From assembly GCA_913050565.1 (NCBI GenBank), contig CAJWZW010000006.1, positions 1 through 40,195 of the forward strand: 40,195 nt of DNA, in the 5' to 3' direction. The DNA is from an uncultured Synechococcus sp. (GTDB taxonomy: Bacteria; Cyanobacteriota; Cyanobacteriia; PCC-6307; Cyanobiaceae). The position numbers and the translations under genes were made by a program. How positions within the stretch are numbered: position 1 is the first letter of the stretch; the number at the start of each line of letters is the position of its first letter. This document shows positions 8,996 to 16,843 of this stretch, piece after piece. The notes below the pieces were generated by a model. That model saw only the letters and a list, made by a program, of their open reading frames with translations, was not told the origin of the DNA and searched no databases.

Positions 8996-10414
8996 TTGAG
9001 TTCCGGCACCCTTTACGACAAGGTGTGGGATCTGCATCGGGTGACGGATCTTCCCGGTGGATCCACGCAGTTGTTCGTGGGTCTGCATCTGATCCATGAA
9101 GTCACCAGCCCTCAGGCGTTTGCAGCGCTTCGGGACAAAGGTCTGACGGTGCGTTGTCCGGAACGAACCGTTGCCACGGTGGATCACATCGTGCCGACCA
9201 TCTCTCAGCAGCGCCCGTTCGAAGATCCCCTGGCTGAGGAGATGCTCAGCACGCTGGAACGCAATTGTGCAGAGCACGGCATTGTCTTGAACGGCCTCGG
9301 CAGTGGTCGCCAGGGAATCGTGCACGTGATCGCTCCGGAGCTGGGGCTGACCCAGCCCGGAATGACCGTGGCGTGCGGCGATTCGCACACCTCCACCCAC
9401 GGGGCGTTCGGGGCGATCGCTTTCGGTATCGGCACCAGTCAGGTCAGGGACGTTCTCGCGAGTCAGAGCCTTGCGATGAACAAGCTGAAAGTGCGTCGCA
9501 TTCAGGTGAATGGCCAGCTCACCGAGGGTGTCTCCGCCAAGGATCTGGTGCTCCATGTCATCCGCACGCTCGGGGTCAAGGGCGGTGTTGGTTATGCCTA
9601 TGAATTCGCCGGCCCCGCCATTGAGGTTCTCTCGATGGAGGAGCGGATGACGCTCTGCAACATGGCGATTGAGGGGGGTGCGCGCTGCGGCTATGTGAAC
9701 CCCGATCAAATCACCTTCGACTATCTCAACGGCAGGGTTCATGCCCCCAGTGGTGATGACTGGGACCGTGCCGTGACCTGGTGGAGTTCTCTGGCCAGCG
9801 ATGCGGATGCCGTGGTCGACGACGAGGTGGTCTTTGATGCATCGGCCATTGCACCGACCGTGACCTGGGGCATCACCCCCGGGCAGGGGCTCGGGATCGA
9901 TGAATCAATTCCCATGCCTGAAAGCCTGGAGGTGGGTGAACGCCCAATGGCTGAGGAGGCTTACAAATACATGGATCTTCAGCCCGGAACCCCCATCGCC
10001 GGGGTGCCGGTCGATGTCTGCTTCATTGGAAGTTGCACCAATGGTCGGCTCAGCGATCTGAGAGCTGCGGCTGCCGTGGCGCGAGGGCGGCAGGTGGCTG
10101 ATGGAATCAGAGCTTTTGTGGTGCCTGGTTCCGAGCAGGTGGCCAAGGCGGCCGAGGAAGAGGGGCTGGATCAGGTGTTTCGGGCGGCGGGGTTCGAGTG
10201 GCGTGAGCCCGGTTGTTCGATGTGCCTGGCGATGAACCCCGACCGCCTGGAGGGGCGCCAGATCAGTGCCAGTTCAAGCAACCGCAACTTCAAGGGTCGT
10301 CAGGGCTCCGCCAGTGGCCGCACCCTGCTCATGAGCCCGGCCATGGTCGCTGCCGCTGCTGTGCATGGCCGTGTGACCGATGTTCGATCTCTTTCCCTTC
10401 AACCAGATCTTTGA
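8996..10414 (+). CDS. leuC: 3-isopropylmalate dehydratase large subunit
   Basis: Large subunit of isopropylmalate isomerase in leucine synthesis; it holds a [4Fe-4S] cluster and works with LeuD. Aconitase-family motifs include [42 protein letters not shown] and the cluster cysteines in [14 protein letters not shown] and [11 protein letters not shown]. The 472-residue length is standard. The start is a TTG giving [14 protein letters not shown], the expected N-terminus, and no better start exists nearby. The stop overlaps the leuD start in TGATG, so translation is coupled, which fits a 1:1 complex. Confidence 0.97.
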   Translation: MSSGTLYDKVWDLHRVTDLPGGSTQLFVGLHLIHEVTSPQAFAALRDKGLTVRCPERTVATVDHIVPTISQQRPFEDPLAEEMLSTLERNCAEHGIVLNGLGSGRQGIVHVIAPELGLTQPGMTVACGDSHTSTHGAFGAIAFGIGTSQVRDVLASQSLAMNKLKVRRIQVNGQLTEGVSAKDLVLHVIRTLGVKGGVGYAYEFAGPAIEVLSMEERMTLCNMAIEGGARCGYVNPDQITFDYLNGRVHAPSGDDWDRAVTWWSSLASDADAVVDDEVVFDASAIAPTVTWGITPGQGLGIDESIPMPESLEVGERPMAEEAYKYMDLQPGTPIAGVPVDVCFIGSCTNGRLSDLRAAAAVARGRQVADGIRAFVVPGSEQVAKAAEEEGLDQVFRAAGFEWREPGCSMCLAMNPDRLEGRQISASSSNRNFKGRQGSASGRTLLMSPAMVAAAAVHGRVTDVRSLSLQPDL

Positions 10415-11031
10415 TGGCCGACTTTCCCTCGGGTCCGATACAGCGTGTCGAGGGCCGGGCCCTTGTTGTTGCTGGTGAAGACATTGACACCGACCGGATC
10501 ATTCCCGCCCGCTTTCTCAAGTGCGTCAGCTTCGATGCCCTGGGAGAGCAGGCTTTTGCGGATGACCGCAAGGAGCTTGAGGGGGCGCATCCCTTCGACC
10601 AGCCCCAGTTCCAGGGCGCGTCGATTCTGGTGGTGAACGGGAATTTTGGATGTGGCTCCAGTCGGGAACACGCACCTCAGGCACTCATGCGCTGGGGCAT
10701 CCGCGCCGTGGTGGGTGTCAGCTTTGCTGAAATCTTCTTCGGGAACTGCCTTGCTCTGGGGATCCCCTGCACCACTGCCGCACCGGATCAGGTCCTGTCG
10801 ATTCAAGCGGCGATCCAGGCTGATCCCTCCCGCGCATGGACCCTCGACCTCGAGGTGATGAAGTTTTCAGCGGAGGGGGAAAGCTGGACTGTTTCCCTGG
10901 CTGATGGGCCTGGCGAGATGCTCCGCAGCGGACGCTGGGATGCCACATCCCAGCTGCTCGCCAACGGACCTCAGGTGGATGCACTGATGGAGCACATGCC
11001 CTATCTCAACGGGTTTCGACCGGCCATCTGA
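10414..11031 (+). CDS. leuD: 3-isopropylmalate dehydratase small subunit
   Basis: The swivel-domain partner of LeuC. It shows the characteristic GEDIDTDRIIPARFLK, FGCGSSREHAPQAL and AEIFFGNCLALGIP. With the ATG at 10414 the product is 205 residues, the usual size; the ORF track starts 67 codons earlier inside leuC and is rejected for that reason. It overlaps leuC by one base (TGATG) and closes the glyA-leuD run. Confidence 0.97.
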   Translation: MADFPSGPIQRVEGRALVVAGEDIDTDRIIPARFLKCVSFDALGEQAFADDRKELEGAHPFDQPQFQGASILVVNGNFGCGSSREHAPQALMRWGIRAVVGVSFAEIFFGNCLALGIPCTTAAPDQVLSIQAAIQADPSRAWTLDLEVMKFSAEGESWTVSLADGPGEMLRSGRWDATSQLLANGPQVDALMEHMPYLNGFRPAI

Positions 11032-11052
11032 GTGACTGGAACCTGCTGCTGA

Positions 11053-11072
11053 TTTCCTTTAGATTTAGGAAA
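11053..11072. repeat. AT-rich inverted repeat upstream of small ORF
   Basis: TTTCCT-8 nt-AGGAAA lies 20 nt before the 61-residue ORF and 21 nt after the leuD stop. It could be a weak hairpin ending leuD transcription or an operator for the small gene. It has no U-tract, so I do not call it a terminator. Confidence 0.35.
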
Positions 11073-11092
11073 GGCTTCAGCTTTGGCCGCAA

Positions 11093-11278
11093 ATGGTTGG
11101 CCTCTATGACAGGCAAGGGTATCTCCGGTTTGCGGGAGGGAGTGTTGATGCCTGTCTGGAATATGCCGCCCTGTTTGAAATACCGCTGACCCCTGGTTCC
11201 CTTCAGGACCTGCCGGAACCCATCGTCACGTCCTTCAGGATTCGGGGGAGTCGTTTTCTGGAAGGGCGCAGCAGTTGA
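11093..11278 (+). CDS. Hypothetical protein, 61 aa
   Basis: I do not recognise this small ORF. The product MVGLYDRQGYLRFAGGSVDACLEYAALFEIPL reads like a compact soluble domain with a beta hairpin and a helix. It then has a charged tail rich in Arg and Ser. No Shine-Dalgarno is clear. Its last 44 nt overlap the 3' end of the convergent PedR-like gene. It fills the otherwise empty 200-nt gap after leuD. Real gene or chance ORF is uncertain. Confidence 0.5.
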   Translation: MVGLYDRQGYLRFAGGSVDACLEYAALFEIPLTPGSLQDLPEPIVTSFRIRGSRFLEGRSS

Positions 11279-11513
11279 AACCGTCACGGCAGATCCTGCC
11301 GTTGTCCATGGCCCAGTTGAGAAGGGCAACTCTGTTTTTGGAGCCGGTCTTCGTGAAGACGTTGCTCACGTGGTTATCAACCGTTCGCTTGCTGATGGTC
11401 AGCTTGTCGGCGATTTCCTGATTGGTGAGCCCATCAGCGACCAGCTCGATGATTTCGATCTCGCGAGCTGAGAGTGCGATGGTCAGAGGATCGGTTGGAT
11501 CGTCTGTTGCCAT
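11235..11513 (-). CDS. pedR: PedR-like small LuxR-type regulator
   Basis: A 92-residue DNA-binding protein consisting almost only of a LuxR/GerE helix-turn-helix: LSAREIEIIELVADGLTNQEIADKLTISKRTVDNHVSNVFTKTGSKNRVALL (about residues 14-65). It has no receiver domain. This matches PedR, a roughly 9-kDa cyanobacterial regulator whose activity responds to photosynthetic electron transport. Two cysteines near the C-terminus (ICRDGFNCCALP) could sense redox; that is inference. The ATG at 11513 (MATDDPTD) is preferred over the tracked start 25 codons upstream, which would cover the divergent metF promoter. Confidence 0.85.
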   Translation of the reverse strand: MATDDPTDPLTIALSAREIEIIELVADGLTNQEIADKLTISKRTVDNHVSNVFTKTGSKNRVALLNWAMDNGRICRDGFNCCALPENDSPES

Positions 11514-11598
11514 GGGTCGTAACACCCCCTTTGCGCAAAGCTTAGTGCTGATTTGGACAGCCGATCCTGCATAGTTAACCGGATTCACGACTTACGGT

Positions 11599-12492
11599 TT
11601 GGCTACGGCGCTCCAGCGCGCGATTGAATCCGGGCAGCAGATTTTCACGGCGGAAGTGATGCCGCCGAGGGGTGGGGATCCCACCAAGGCCCTGTCCATG
11701 GGTGATCTTCTGCGGGGACGCGTTCACGCCGTCAATGTGACGGACGGCAGTCGGGCCGTGATGCGCATGAGCAGCCTGGCTGTCTGTCGTCTGCTTCAGG
11801 ACAGCGGACTTGAGCCTGTGCTGCAGATGGCCTGTCGTGATCGCAACCGGATCGCTCTTCAGGCCGATCTGCTGGGTGCTCATGCTCTGGGTCTTCGCAA
11901 TCTCCTTTGCCTGACGGGGGATCCCGTGCGTGCTGGTGATCAGCTCGATGCCCGGCCGGTGAATGAGTTCGATTCAGTGAAGCTGCTGCAGCAGGTGCGC
12001 TCCTTCAATCAGGGTGTGGATCCGCGCGACGGCGACCTGGCGGATGGACCCACGGCACTGTTTGCTGGTTGCGCGGCCGACCCACAGTCCCGCAGTTGGA
12101 GTGGGCTGACACGGCGTCTGCAGCGGAAGCATGAAGCAGGGGCCCGCTTCGTTCAGACGCAGATGGTGATGGACGCTGCTGCACTGGAACGGTTTCAGCG
12201 CGAGCTTGCCTCGCCCATGCAGCTGCCGGTGCTGGCAGGGGTTTTCCTGCTGAAGTCAGCCAGAAATGCCCATTTCATCAATCGGATGGTGCCGGGCGCC
12301 TGCATTCCAGATGCTCTGATCGAACGACTGGACCGCGCAGCAGATCCTGCGATGGAAGGCATTGCAATTGCTGCGGAGCAGGTGAAGCGGTATCTGAACA
12401 TTGTCCAGGGAGTTCACCTGATGGCGGTCAGAGCGGAAGAACGGATCCCTCGAATCCTTGATCTGGCGGGGATCAGCTCGCTGCCTGGGTGA
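11599..12492 (+). CDS. metF: Methylenetetrahydrofolate reductase
   Basis: Flavin enzyme reducing methylene-THF to methyl-THF for methionine synthesis, downstream of the GlyA product. The TIM-barrel landmarks are FTAEVMPPRGGDP (Glu of the active site), VNVTDGSRA, LLCLTGDPVRAGD, KHEAGARFVQTQMVMD and PVLAGVFLLKSARNAHFI. The 297-residue length matches bacterial MetF. The start is TTG (MATALQRAIESG), with no ATG close by. It is divergent from the PedR-like gene and overlaps the convergent sugar nucleotidyltransferase by 20 nt at the 3' end. Confidence 0.9.
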   Translation: MATALQRAIESGQQIFTAEVMPPRGGDPTKALSMGDLLRGRVHAVNVTDGSRAVMRMSSLAVCRLLQDSGLEPVLQMACRDRNRIALQADLLGAHALGLRNLLCLTGDPVRAGDQLDARPVNEFDSVKLLQQVRSFNQGVDPRDGDLADGPTALFAGCAADPQSRSWSGLTRRLQRKHEAGARFVQTQMVMDAAALERFQRELASPMQLPVLAGVFLLKSARNAHFINRMVPGACIPDALIERLDRAADPAMEGIAIAAEQVKRYLNIVQGVHLMAVRAEERIPRILDLAGISSLPG

Positions 12493-13651
12493 GATCGGTG
12501 CCCAGCAGTTCGGCCATGGCCTTCTGCTGCGGTGAAGGTTCCACCAGGTCCTGGCGTCTGGCATCTGTGATCAGCCAGTCGAGCGATGCCTCCTGCAGGT
12601 CAAAGTGATTGCCGTCTCTGCCGACGCAGTAACGGCCGAACACCAGTTTTTCCACAAGTTGCACCCCTGCGCCGATGCGTGAGTAGTCGAAGATGATCGA
12701 GTTGTCGATCACAGCGCCTTCGCAGATGTGGCAGCTGGGGCCGATCATCGTTGGGCCAATGATGGTGGCACCGTCTTCAATCTTGGTCATCCCCCCCACG
12801 TAAACGGGGCCGCTCACGTTGATGGTGTCCCAGTTGGCCGCCACATTGAGCCCTGTGAACACCCCAGGACGCACCTCCTTGCCGGGAATACCCACCTGGC
12901 GAACCTCTCCAAGGAGAACGCTTCGAATCGCTTGCCAGTAATCGGGAACCTTGCCGATATCCACCCATTCGAAGTCCATTGGGATGGCGTAAAACGGAGC
13001 TCCAAGCTCAGCCAGTGTCGGGAAGAGGTCGGAGCCGATGTCGAACGATATGCCTGATGGAATGTGCTCGAAGATCTCCGGCTCGAAGATGTAGATACCG
13101 GTGTTGATGGTGTCGCTGAGCGCCTCTTCGATACTTGGTTTCTCCTGAAAACTGGAGATACGGTCATCGGCATCGGTCACCACGACCCCATAGCTGCTCA
13201 CCTGTTCCCTTGGCACCCGCTTGGTCACGAGGCTGGCGATGGCGCCTTTCTCCCGGTGGCGACGAACCGCTTCACTCAGATCGAGATCGATCAACGCATC
13301 GCCGCACAACACAACAAAGGTGTCATCGAAGAATTGCTGGAAGTCCTGAATTTTTTTCAGGCCACCGGCGGAACCGAGGGCATCACCGATGAGTTCACCG
13401 TCCTGAATGCGGCCTTCAAAGCTGTAAGCAATTTCAACCCCAAAACGCTGCCCGTCCCGAAAGTAGTTTTCGATCTCTTCAGCCAGGTGAGAGACGTTCA
13501 CCATCACTTCGGTGAAGCCATGCTCCTTGAGCAGCTCCAGCAGAAACTCCATCACTGGCTTCTGCAGGATGGGAATCATCGGTTTTGGGATCACGTGTGT
13601 GATCGGTTGAACCCTTGTCCCTTTTCCTGCCGCCAGGATCATCGCCTTCAT
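12473..13651 (-). CDS. NDP-sugar pyrophosphorylase (nucleotidyltransferase plus beta-helix)
   Basis: A 392-residue enzyme that joins a sugar-1-phosphate to an NTP. The N-terminal nucleotidyltransferase fold starts KAMILAAGKGTRVQPITHVIPKPMIPI and includes VLCGDALIDLDLS and FEWVDIGKVPDYW. From about residue 255 a left-handed beta-helix of hexapeptide repeats follows (VYVGGMTKIEDGATIIGPTMIGPSCHICEGAVIDNSII). Candidates are mannose-1-phosphate guanylyltransferase or the cyanobacterial CugP-type UDP-glucose pyrophosphorylase; sequence alone does not decide. The start was moved 7 codons downstream to the ATG giving MKAMILAAGKG. It lies 3' of scpA on the same strand and overlaps metF tail to tail. 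Confidence 0.9.
   Translation of the reverse strand: MKAMILAAGKGTRVQPITHVIPKPMIPILQKPVMEFLLELLKEHGFTEVMVNVSHLAEEIENYFRDGQRFGVEIAYSFEGRIQDGELIGDALGSAGGLKKIQDFQQFFDDTFVVLCGDALIDLDLSEAVRRHREKGAIASLVTKRVPREQVSSYGVVVTDADDRISSFQEKPSIEEALSDTINTGIYIFEPEIFEHIPSGISFDIGSDLFPTLAELGAPFYAIPMDFEWVDIGKVPDYWQAIRSVLLGEVRQVGIPGKEVRPGVFTGLNVAANWDTINVSGPVYVGGMTKIEDGATIIGPTMIGPSCHICEGAVIDNSIIFDYSRIGAGVQLVEKLVFGRYCVGRDGNHFDLQEASLDWLITDARRQDLVEPSPQQKAMAELLGTDLTQAAS
13345..13361. repeat. Inverted repeat with T7/A7 run inside nucleotidyltransferase gene
   Basis: CCTGAA-TTTTT-TTCAGG is a perfect 6-bp inverted repeat surrounding a homopolymer of seven Ts (seven As on the coding strand), encoding Leu-Lys-Lys-Ile. Seven-base A runs can cause polymerase slippage. 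The reading frame is intact here. Confidence 0.5.
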
Positions 13652-13694
13652 CGGCGTTTCTGGACCTAACACGACCGGAAGGTTAAGCCGCGGT

Positions 13695-14606
13695 TCAGGC
13701 CACCATGGATGCGCCGGCCGGCGCGGGATCTGTCACCTGAAGAGTGGAAAGGGGGAGCTGGGTCACGCTGCCACTTGGGGGGATGCTCTTAAGGCGCAGC
13801 GGTGCATGCAGCCAGCCGTGCTGCTCCAGCTCGACAGCTCCCTGCGACGACAGGAACAGCAGGGCCCAGAACACGCCCACGCGGTCGGTGTCCAGATCCA
13901 GAGGTGCACTGTTCTGCCATCGCTGCACCAGTTGCTCGAAATCCACCCAGTTCAGCGCGTCTTCCCACCCTTTCAGAAACACACCCAGAGCTGCGGTGGT
14001 TTCGGGCAGTTTTTCCCGGTGAGCCAGTCCGGCCACCTGGGCAATGGCCTCCCGGTCGGTGAAGCGCTTCCGCCGCTTGCGGCGTTTCGCTTCCAGCTCA
14101 TCGGATTCCAGCTGTTCGGCGATCGATTCCAGTTGTTCGATCAGCTCCCCGAGGGTGACAGGCCGGCGCAGGGGTGGTGGTGCAACGGGGCGACGCTGGA
14201 GATGGCGTTCCGGTCGGCGCGGCAGGTCGAAACTCGGATCCAGCCAACCTTGTTCGGCGAAATCCGCTTCCAGGTAGTCCTCCACCTCCTCCACCGGAGG
14301 AAGAATGCTCGCCTCGAGAACTTCGGCCTTTAATCCCACCAGCACCGAAGCGGCCAGAAAGGCTTCGCTGCTGTCAGCCAGATCCCGCTCGTACCGACCA
14401 CCCTGTCCTGCCAGTACAGCCGCCACCCGTCCTGGAATTTCAATCCGCTGCCTCAGCTGATCGAGGAAGCCATCGACCACGGCAATGACATCAACATCCC
14501 AGGGGTCGAGGTCCCCACGTTCTGCAGCATCCTGGAGAAGCCGGATCGCCATCCTGGCGCCCGAGTCCGGCGCCTCCGTGGTGGATCCGTTCAGCAAGGC
14601 AGCCAA
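13695..14606 (-). CDS. scpA: Segregation and condensation protein A
   Basis: Kleisin subunit bridging the SMC dimer in chromosome condensation. The N-terminal domain reads AIRLLQDAAERGDLDPWDVDVIAVVDGFLDQLRQRI, then a helix with SEAFLAASVLVGLKAEVLE, an acidic/basic linker (about 130-190) with RRPERHLQRRP, and a C-terminal winged-helix region with FWALLFLSSQGAVELEQHGWLHAPLRLK. The 303-residue size is normal for cyanobacteria. The start at 14606 is a TTG; an ATG 18 codons later would cut into the conserved N-terminus. Adjacent same-strand genes are the LapA-like protein upstream and the nucleotidyltransferase downstream. Confidence 0.9.
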   Translation of the reverse strand: MAALLNGSTTEAPDSGARMAIRLLQDAAERGDLDPWDVDVIAVVDGFLDQLRQRIEIPGRVAAVLAGQGGRYERDLADSSEAFLAASVLVGLKAEVLEASILPPVEEVEDYLEADFAEQGWLDPSFDLPRRPERHLQRRPVAPPPLRRPVTLGELIEQLESIAEQLESDELEAKRRKRRKRFTDREAIAQVAGLAHREKLPETTAALGVFLKGWEDALNWVDFEQLVQRWQNSAPLDLDTDRVGVFWALLFLSSQGAVELEQHGWLHAPLRLKSIPPSGSVTQLPLSTLQVTDPAPAGASMVA

Positions 14607-14682
14607 TGCTCTGGCCCGAAGGTATCGGTCTCTTCAGGGAGATGCCAGTCATCAACTGGGATAAGCCAGCTCAGATATCGCC

Positions 14683-15042
14683 TCAATCCGTCTGGGTGTC
14701 GCTGGTGACGCCAGTGGTGGCCGGCAGCAGTCCCAGTTGCGTCTCCACGGTGGAGCGATAACGGCTGAGGTCGGTCTCGAGCTCCTGGATACGCACCTGT
14801 TGCGCTTCGAACTCACTGGCTTTGCTGAGTTGATTCACGTTGCTGAGCATCCCCGTCCAGGCTGCGAACAACCATGCGGCAACCGCTCCGAGTCCCGCCA
14901 CCAGGAGAAGCAGACCTGCGAGGGGCAGGGTGTAGTCCATGCCCGGAAAAAGCTGCACCTTGGTGGGTGCCGTGTTCTCCAGGGTGAAGAACACGGTGAT
15001 CAAACCAAAGCTGAAGATCAGACCGAAATTGATCTGGCGCAT
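14683..15042 (-). CDS. LapA-domain (DUF1049) membrane protein
   Basis: A 119-residue inner-membrane protein with two helices, about 5-21 (NFGLIFSFGLITVFFTL) and 39-62 (LPLAGLLLLVAGLGAVAAWLFAAW). They are separated by the short loop ENTAPTKVQLFPG, typical of LapA/DUF1049. A coiled-coil cytoplasmic tail follows (about 75-100, ASEFEAQQVRIQELETDLSRYRSTVE). In E. coli the LapA family works with LapB in envelope homeostasis; there is no evidence here that the role is the same. It starts 70 nt downstream of the ndhD stop. Confidence 0.85.
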   Translation of the reverse strand: MRQINFGLIFSFGLITVFFTLENTAPTKVQLFPGMDYTLPLAGLLLLVAGLGAVAAWLFAAWTGMLSNVNQLSKASEFEAQQVRIQELETDLSRYRSTVETQLGLLPATTGVTSDTQTD

Positions 15043-15053
15043 GGTGAGGTCGC

Positions 15054-15084
15054 GAACTCGAATTTGAACTTACGGAGTTCGAGT
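15054..15084. repeat. Overlapping inverted and direct repeats downstream of ndhD
   Basis: The gap between the ndhD stop and the LapA-like start contains GAACTC...GAGTTC and ACTCGAA...TTCGAGT arms sharing bases, so two alternative hairpins could form. There is no long U-tract in either direction. It may be a weak terminator or an RNA processing site for ndhD mRNA. Confidence 0.35.
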
Positions 15085-15112
15085 GGACTGAGCTCTCTTC
15101 TTCGTGAGTTGT

Positions 15113-16753
15113 TTACGCGCCGGGAACAGCCGGAGCGGAAACAAGAGCGGGAACAGGTGTGGCTTGGCCTCTGATCAGAGGAGCTGTGGGTTGGCTGATC
15201 CGCTCCATGGCTCCGAGATCACGTCCCACCAGAGCCTCGATCGAACTGCTGTAGCTGTCGGTCATCAACCTCGGGTAGAGCCCAATGCCGATGATCGGCA
15301 CCAGCAGACAGCTGATGATGTAAACCTCGCGGGGTTCGGCATCCACAAGGTTGGTGTGGGACACCAGCTCCTGCTTCTCCTTGCCAAAAAAGATTTCCCG
15401 CAGCATTGAGAGCAGATAGATCGGCGTCAGGATCACTCCCACGGCTGCTAACCCGCAGATCACAACCCGGAAGGGCAGCGTGTAGGCCTCATCGGTGGCC
15501 AGGCCTGCAAACACCATCAGTTCGCTGACGAATCCGCTCATTCCCGGCAGAGCAAGAGAGGCCAGAGCGCAAACGGTCCAGAGAGCGAACATGATCCGCA
15601 TCTTTTGGCCAACCCCTCCCATCTCATCCAGCTGAAGGGTATGGGTGCGGTCATAGGTGGCGCCCACCAGGAAAAACAGGCTGGCTCCGATCAGGCCATG
15701 GCTGATCATCTGAAGCATGGCTCCGCTGGTCCCGAGGGTGCTGAAGCTGCCCACCCCGATCAGGACAAACCCCATGTGACTGATCGAGCTGTAGGCAATT
15801 TTGCGTTTGAGGTTTCGCTGGGCGAAGGACGTCAGAGCGGCATAAATGATGTTCACAACTCCCAGCACGATCAACAGCGGTGCGAACTGGGCGTGGGCTG
15901 CCGGCAGCAGTTCGCAGTTGAAGCGAAGCAGGGCATAGCCGCCCATCTTCAGCAGGATTCCGGCCAGCAACATGTGCACCGGCGCGGTTGCTTCGCCATG
16001 GGCATCCGGAAGCCAGGTGTGCAACGGCACGATCGGTAATTTGACGCCGAAGGCGATCAACAGCCCGGCGTAACAGAGAAGCTGGAAACCTGGACCGAAA
16101 TTCTTGGCGGCCAGTTCGGTGTATTCAAAGCTGGGGGTTCCTCCGCCGAAAAAGCCCATGGCCAGGGCTGCCAGGAGAATGAACAACGAGCTTCCAGCTG
16201 TGTAAAGGATGAATTTCGTAGCGGCGTACTGACGCTTTTTGCCGCCCCAGATGGCCAGCAGCAGGTACACCGGGATCAGCTCCAGTTCCCAGGCCAGGAA
16301 AAACAACAGCATGTCCTGCACAGCGAACACGGCGATCTGGCCACCATCCATTGCCAGAAGGAGGAAATAAAACAGCCGCGGTTTGAAGCTCACCGGCCAG
16401 GCCGCAAGGCAGGCAAGGGTTGTGATGAAGCTTGTGAGCAGGATCAGAGGCATGGAGAGGCCGTCGGCTCCCACGGCCCAGGTGAGCCCCAGATCGGGAA
16501 GCCAGTTGACCCGCTCACTCAGTTGCAGTCCACTGACGGCCGGGTCGTAGCTGGTGAGGTAGGCCGCCACTGTGATCAGAAAGGTGATCAGGGTGACGAT
16601 CAGGGCATACCAGCGAATCTTCTTGCCATCACCTGGGTCGGGAATCAACGGAACCAGAAGGGCGCCAACGATCGGCACCAGGATGGAGAGGCTGAGCCAC
16701 GGCAAGGATGCAGGGATGGGGTCGCTTGTTCCGGCGACGGCAAACTCAATCAC
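15113..16753 (-). CDS. ndhD: NAD(P)H-quinone oxidoreductase chain 4 (NdhD1)
   Basis: Antiporter-like proton-pumping subunit of the thylakoid NDH-1 complex (cyclic electron flow and respiration). It is 546 residues with about 14 helices. Landmarks are [81 protein letters not shown] and [17 protein letters not shown]. The paired upstream NdhF1 suggests this is NdhD1 of NDH-1L rather than a CO2-uptake paralogue (NdhD3/D4); this is inference from context. The start is GTG. It follows ndhF after 90 nt holding a conspicuous hairpin. Confidence 0.95.
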   Translation of the reverse strand: MIEFAVAGTSDPIPASLPWLSLSILVPIVGALLVPLIPDPGDGKKIRWYALIVTLITFLITVAAYLTSYDPAVSGLQLSERVNWLPDLGLTWAVGADGLSMPLILLTSFITTLACLAAWPVSFKPRLFYFLLLAMDGGQIAVFAVQDMLLFFLAWELELIPVYLLLAIWGGKKRQYAATKFILYTAGSSLFILLAALAMGFFGGGTPSFEYTELAAKNFGPGFQLLCYAGLLIAFGVKLPIVPLHTWLPDAHGEATAPVHMLLAGILLKMGGYALLRFNCELLPAAHAQFAPLLIVLGVVNIIYAALTSFAQRNLKRKIAYSSISHMGFVLIGVGSFSTLGTSGAMLQMISHGLIGASLFFLVGATYDRTHTLQLDEMGGVGQKMRIMFALWTVCALASLALPGMSGFVSELMVFAGLATDEAYTLPFRVVICGLAAVGVILTPIYLLSMLREIFFGKEKQELVSHTNLVDAEPREVYIISCLLVPIIGIGLYPRLMTDSYSSSIEALVGRDLGAMERISQPTAPLIRGQATPVPALVSAPAVPGA

Positions 16754-16799
16754 GGTCCAGCCGTATCACCACTGGCTGGATCGTAGAAATCATGGGCGC

Positions 16800-16829
16800 T
16801 GTGTCATCACCTCGATAGGCGATGACACA
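16800..16829. promoter_or_regulatory. Hairpin between ndhF and ndhD
   Basis: TGTGTCATC / GATGACACA form a 9-bp perfect stem, with a further CCT/AGG pairing inside around a CGAT loop and one A-C mismatch between. There is no U-tract on either strand, so it is not an ordinary terminator. Its place between two co-directional subunit genes suggests an RNA processing or stability element, or a protein site. Confidence 0.55.
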
Positions 16830-16843
16830 CAAGCCTTGATCGA

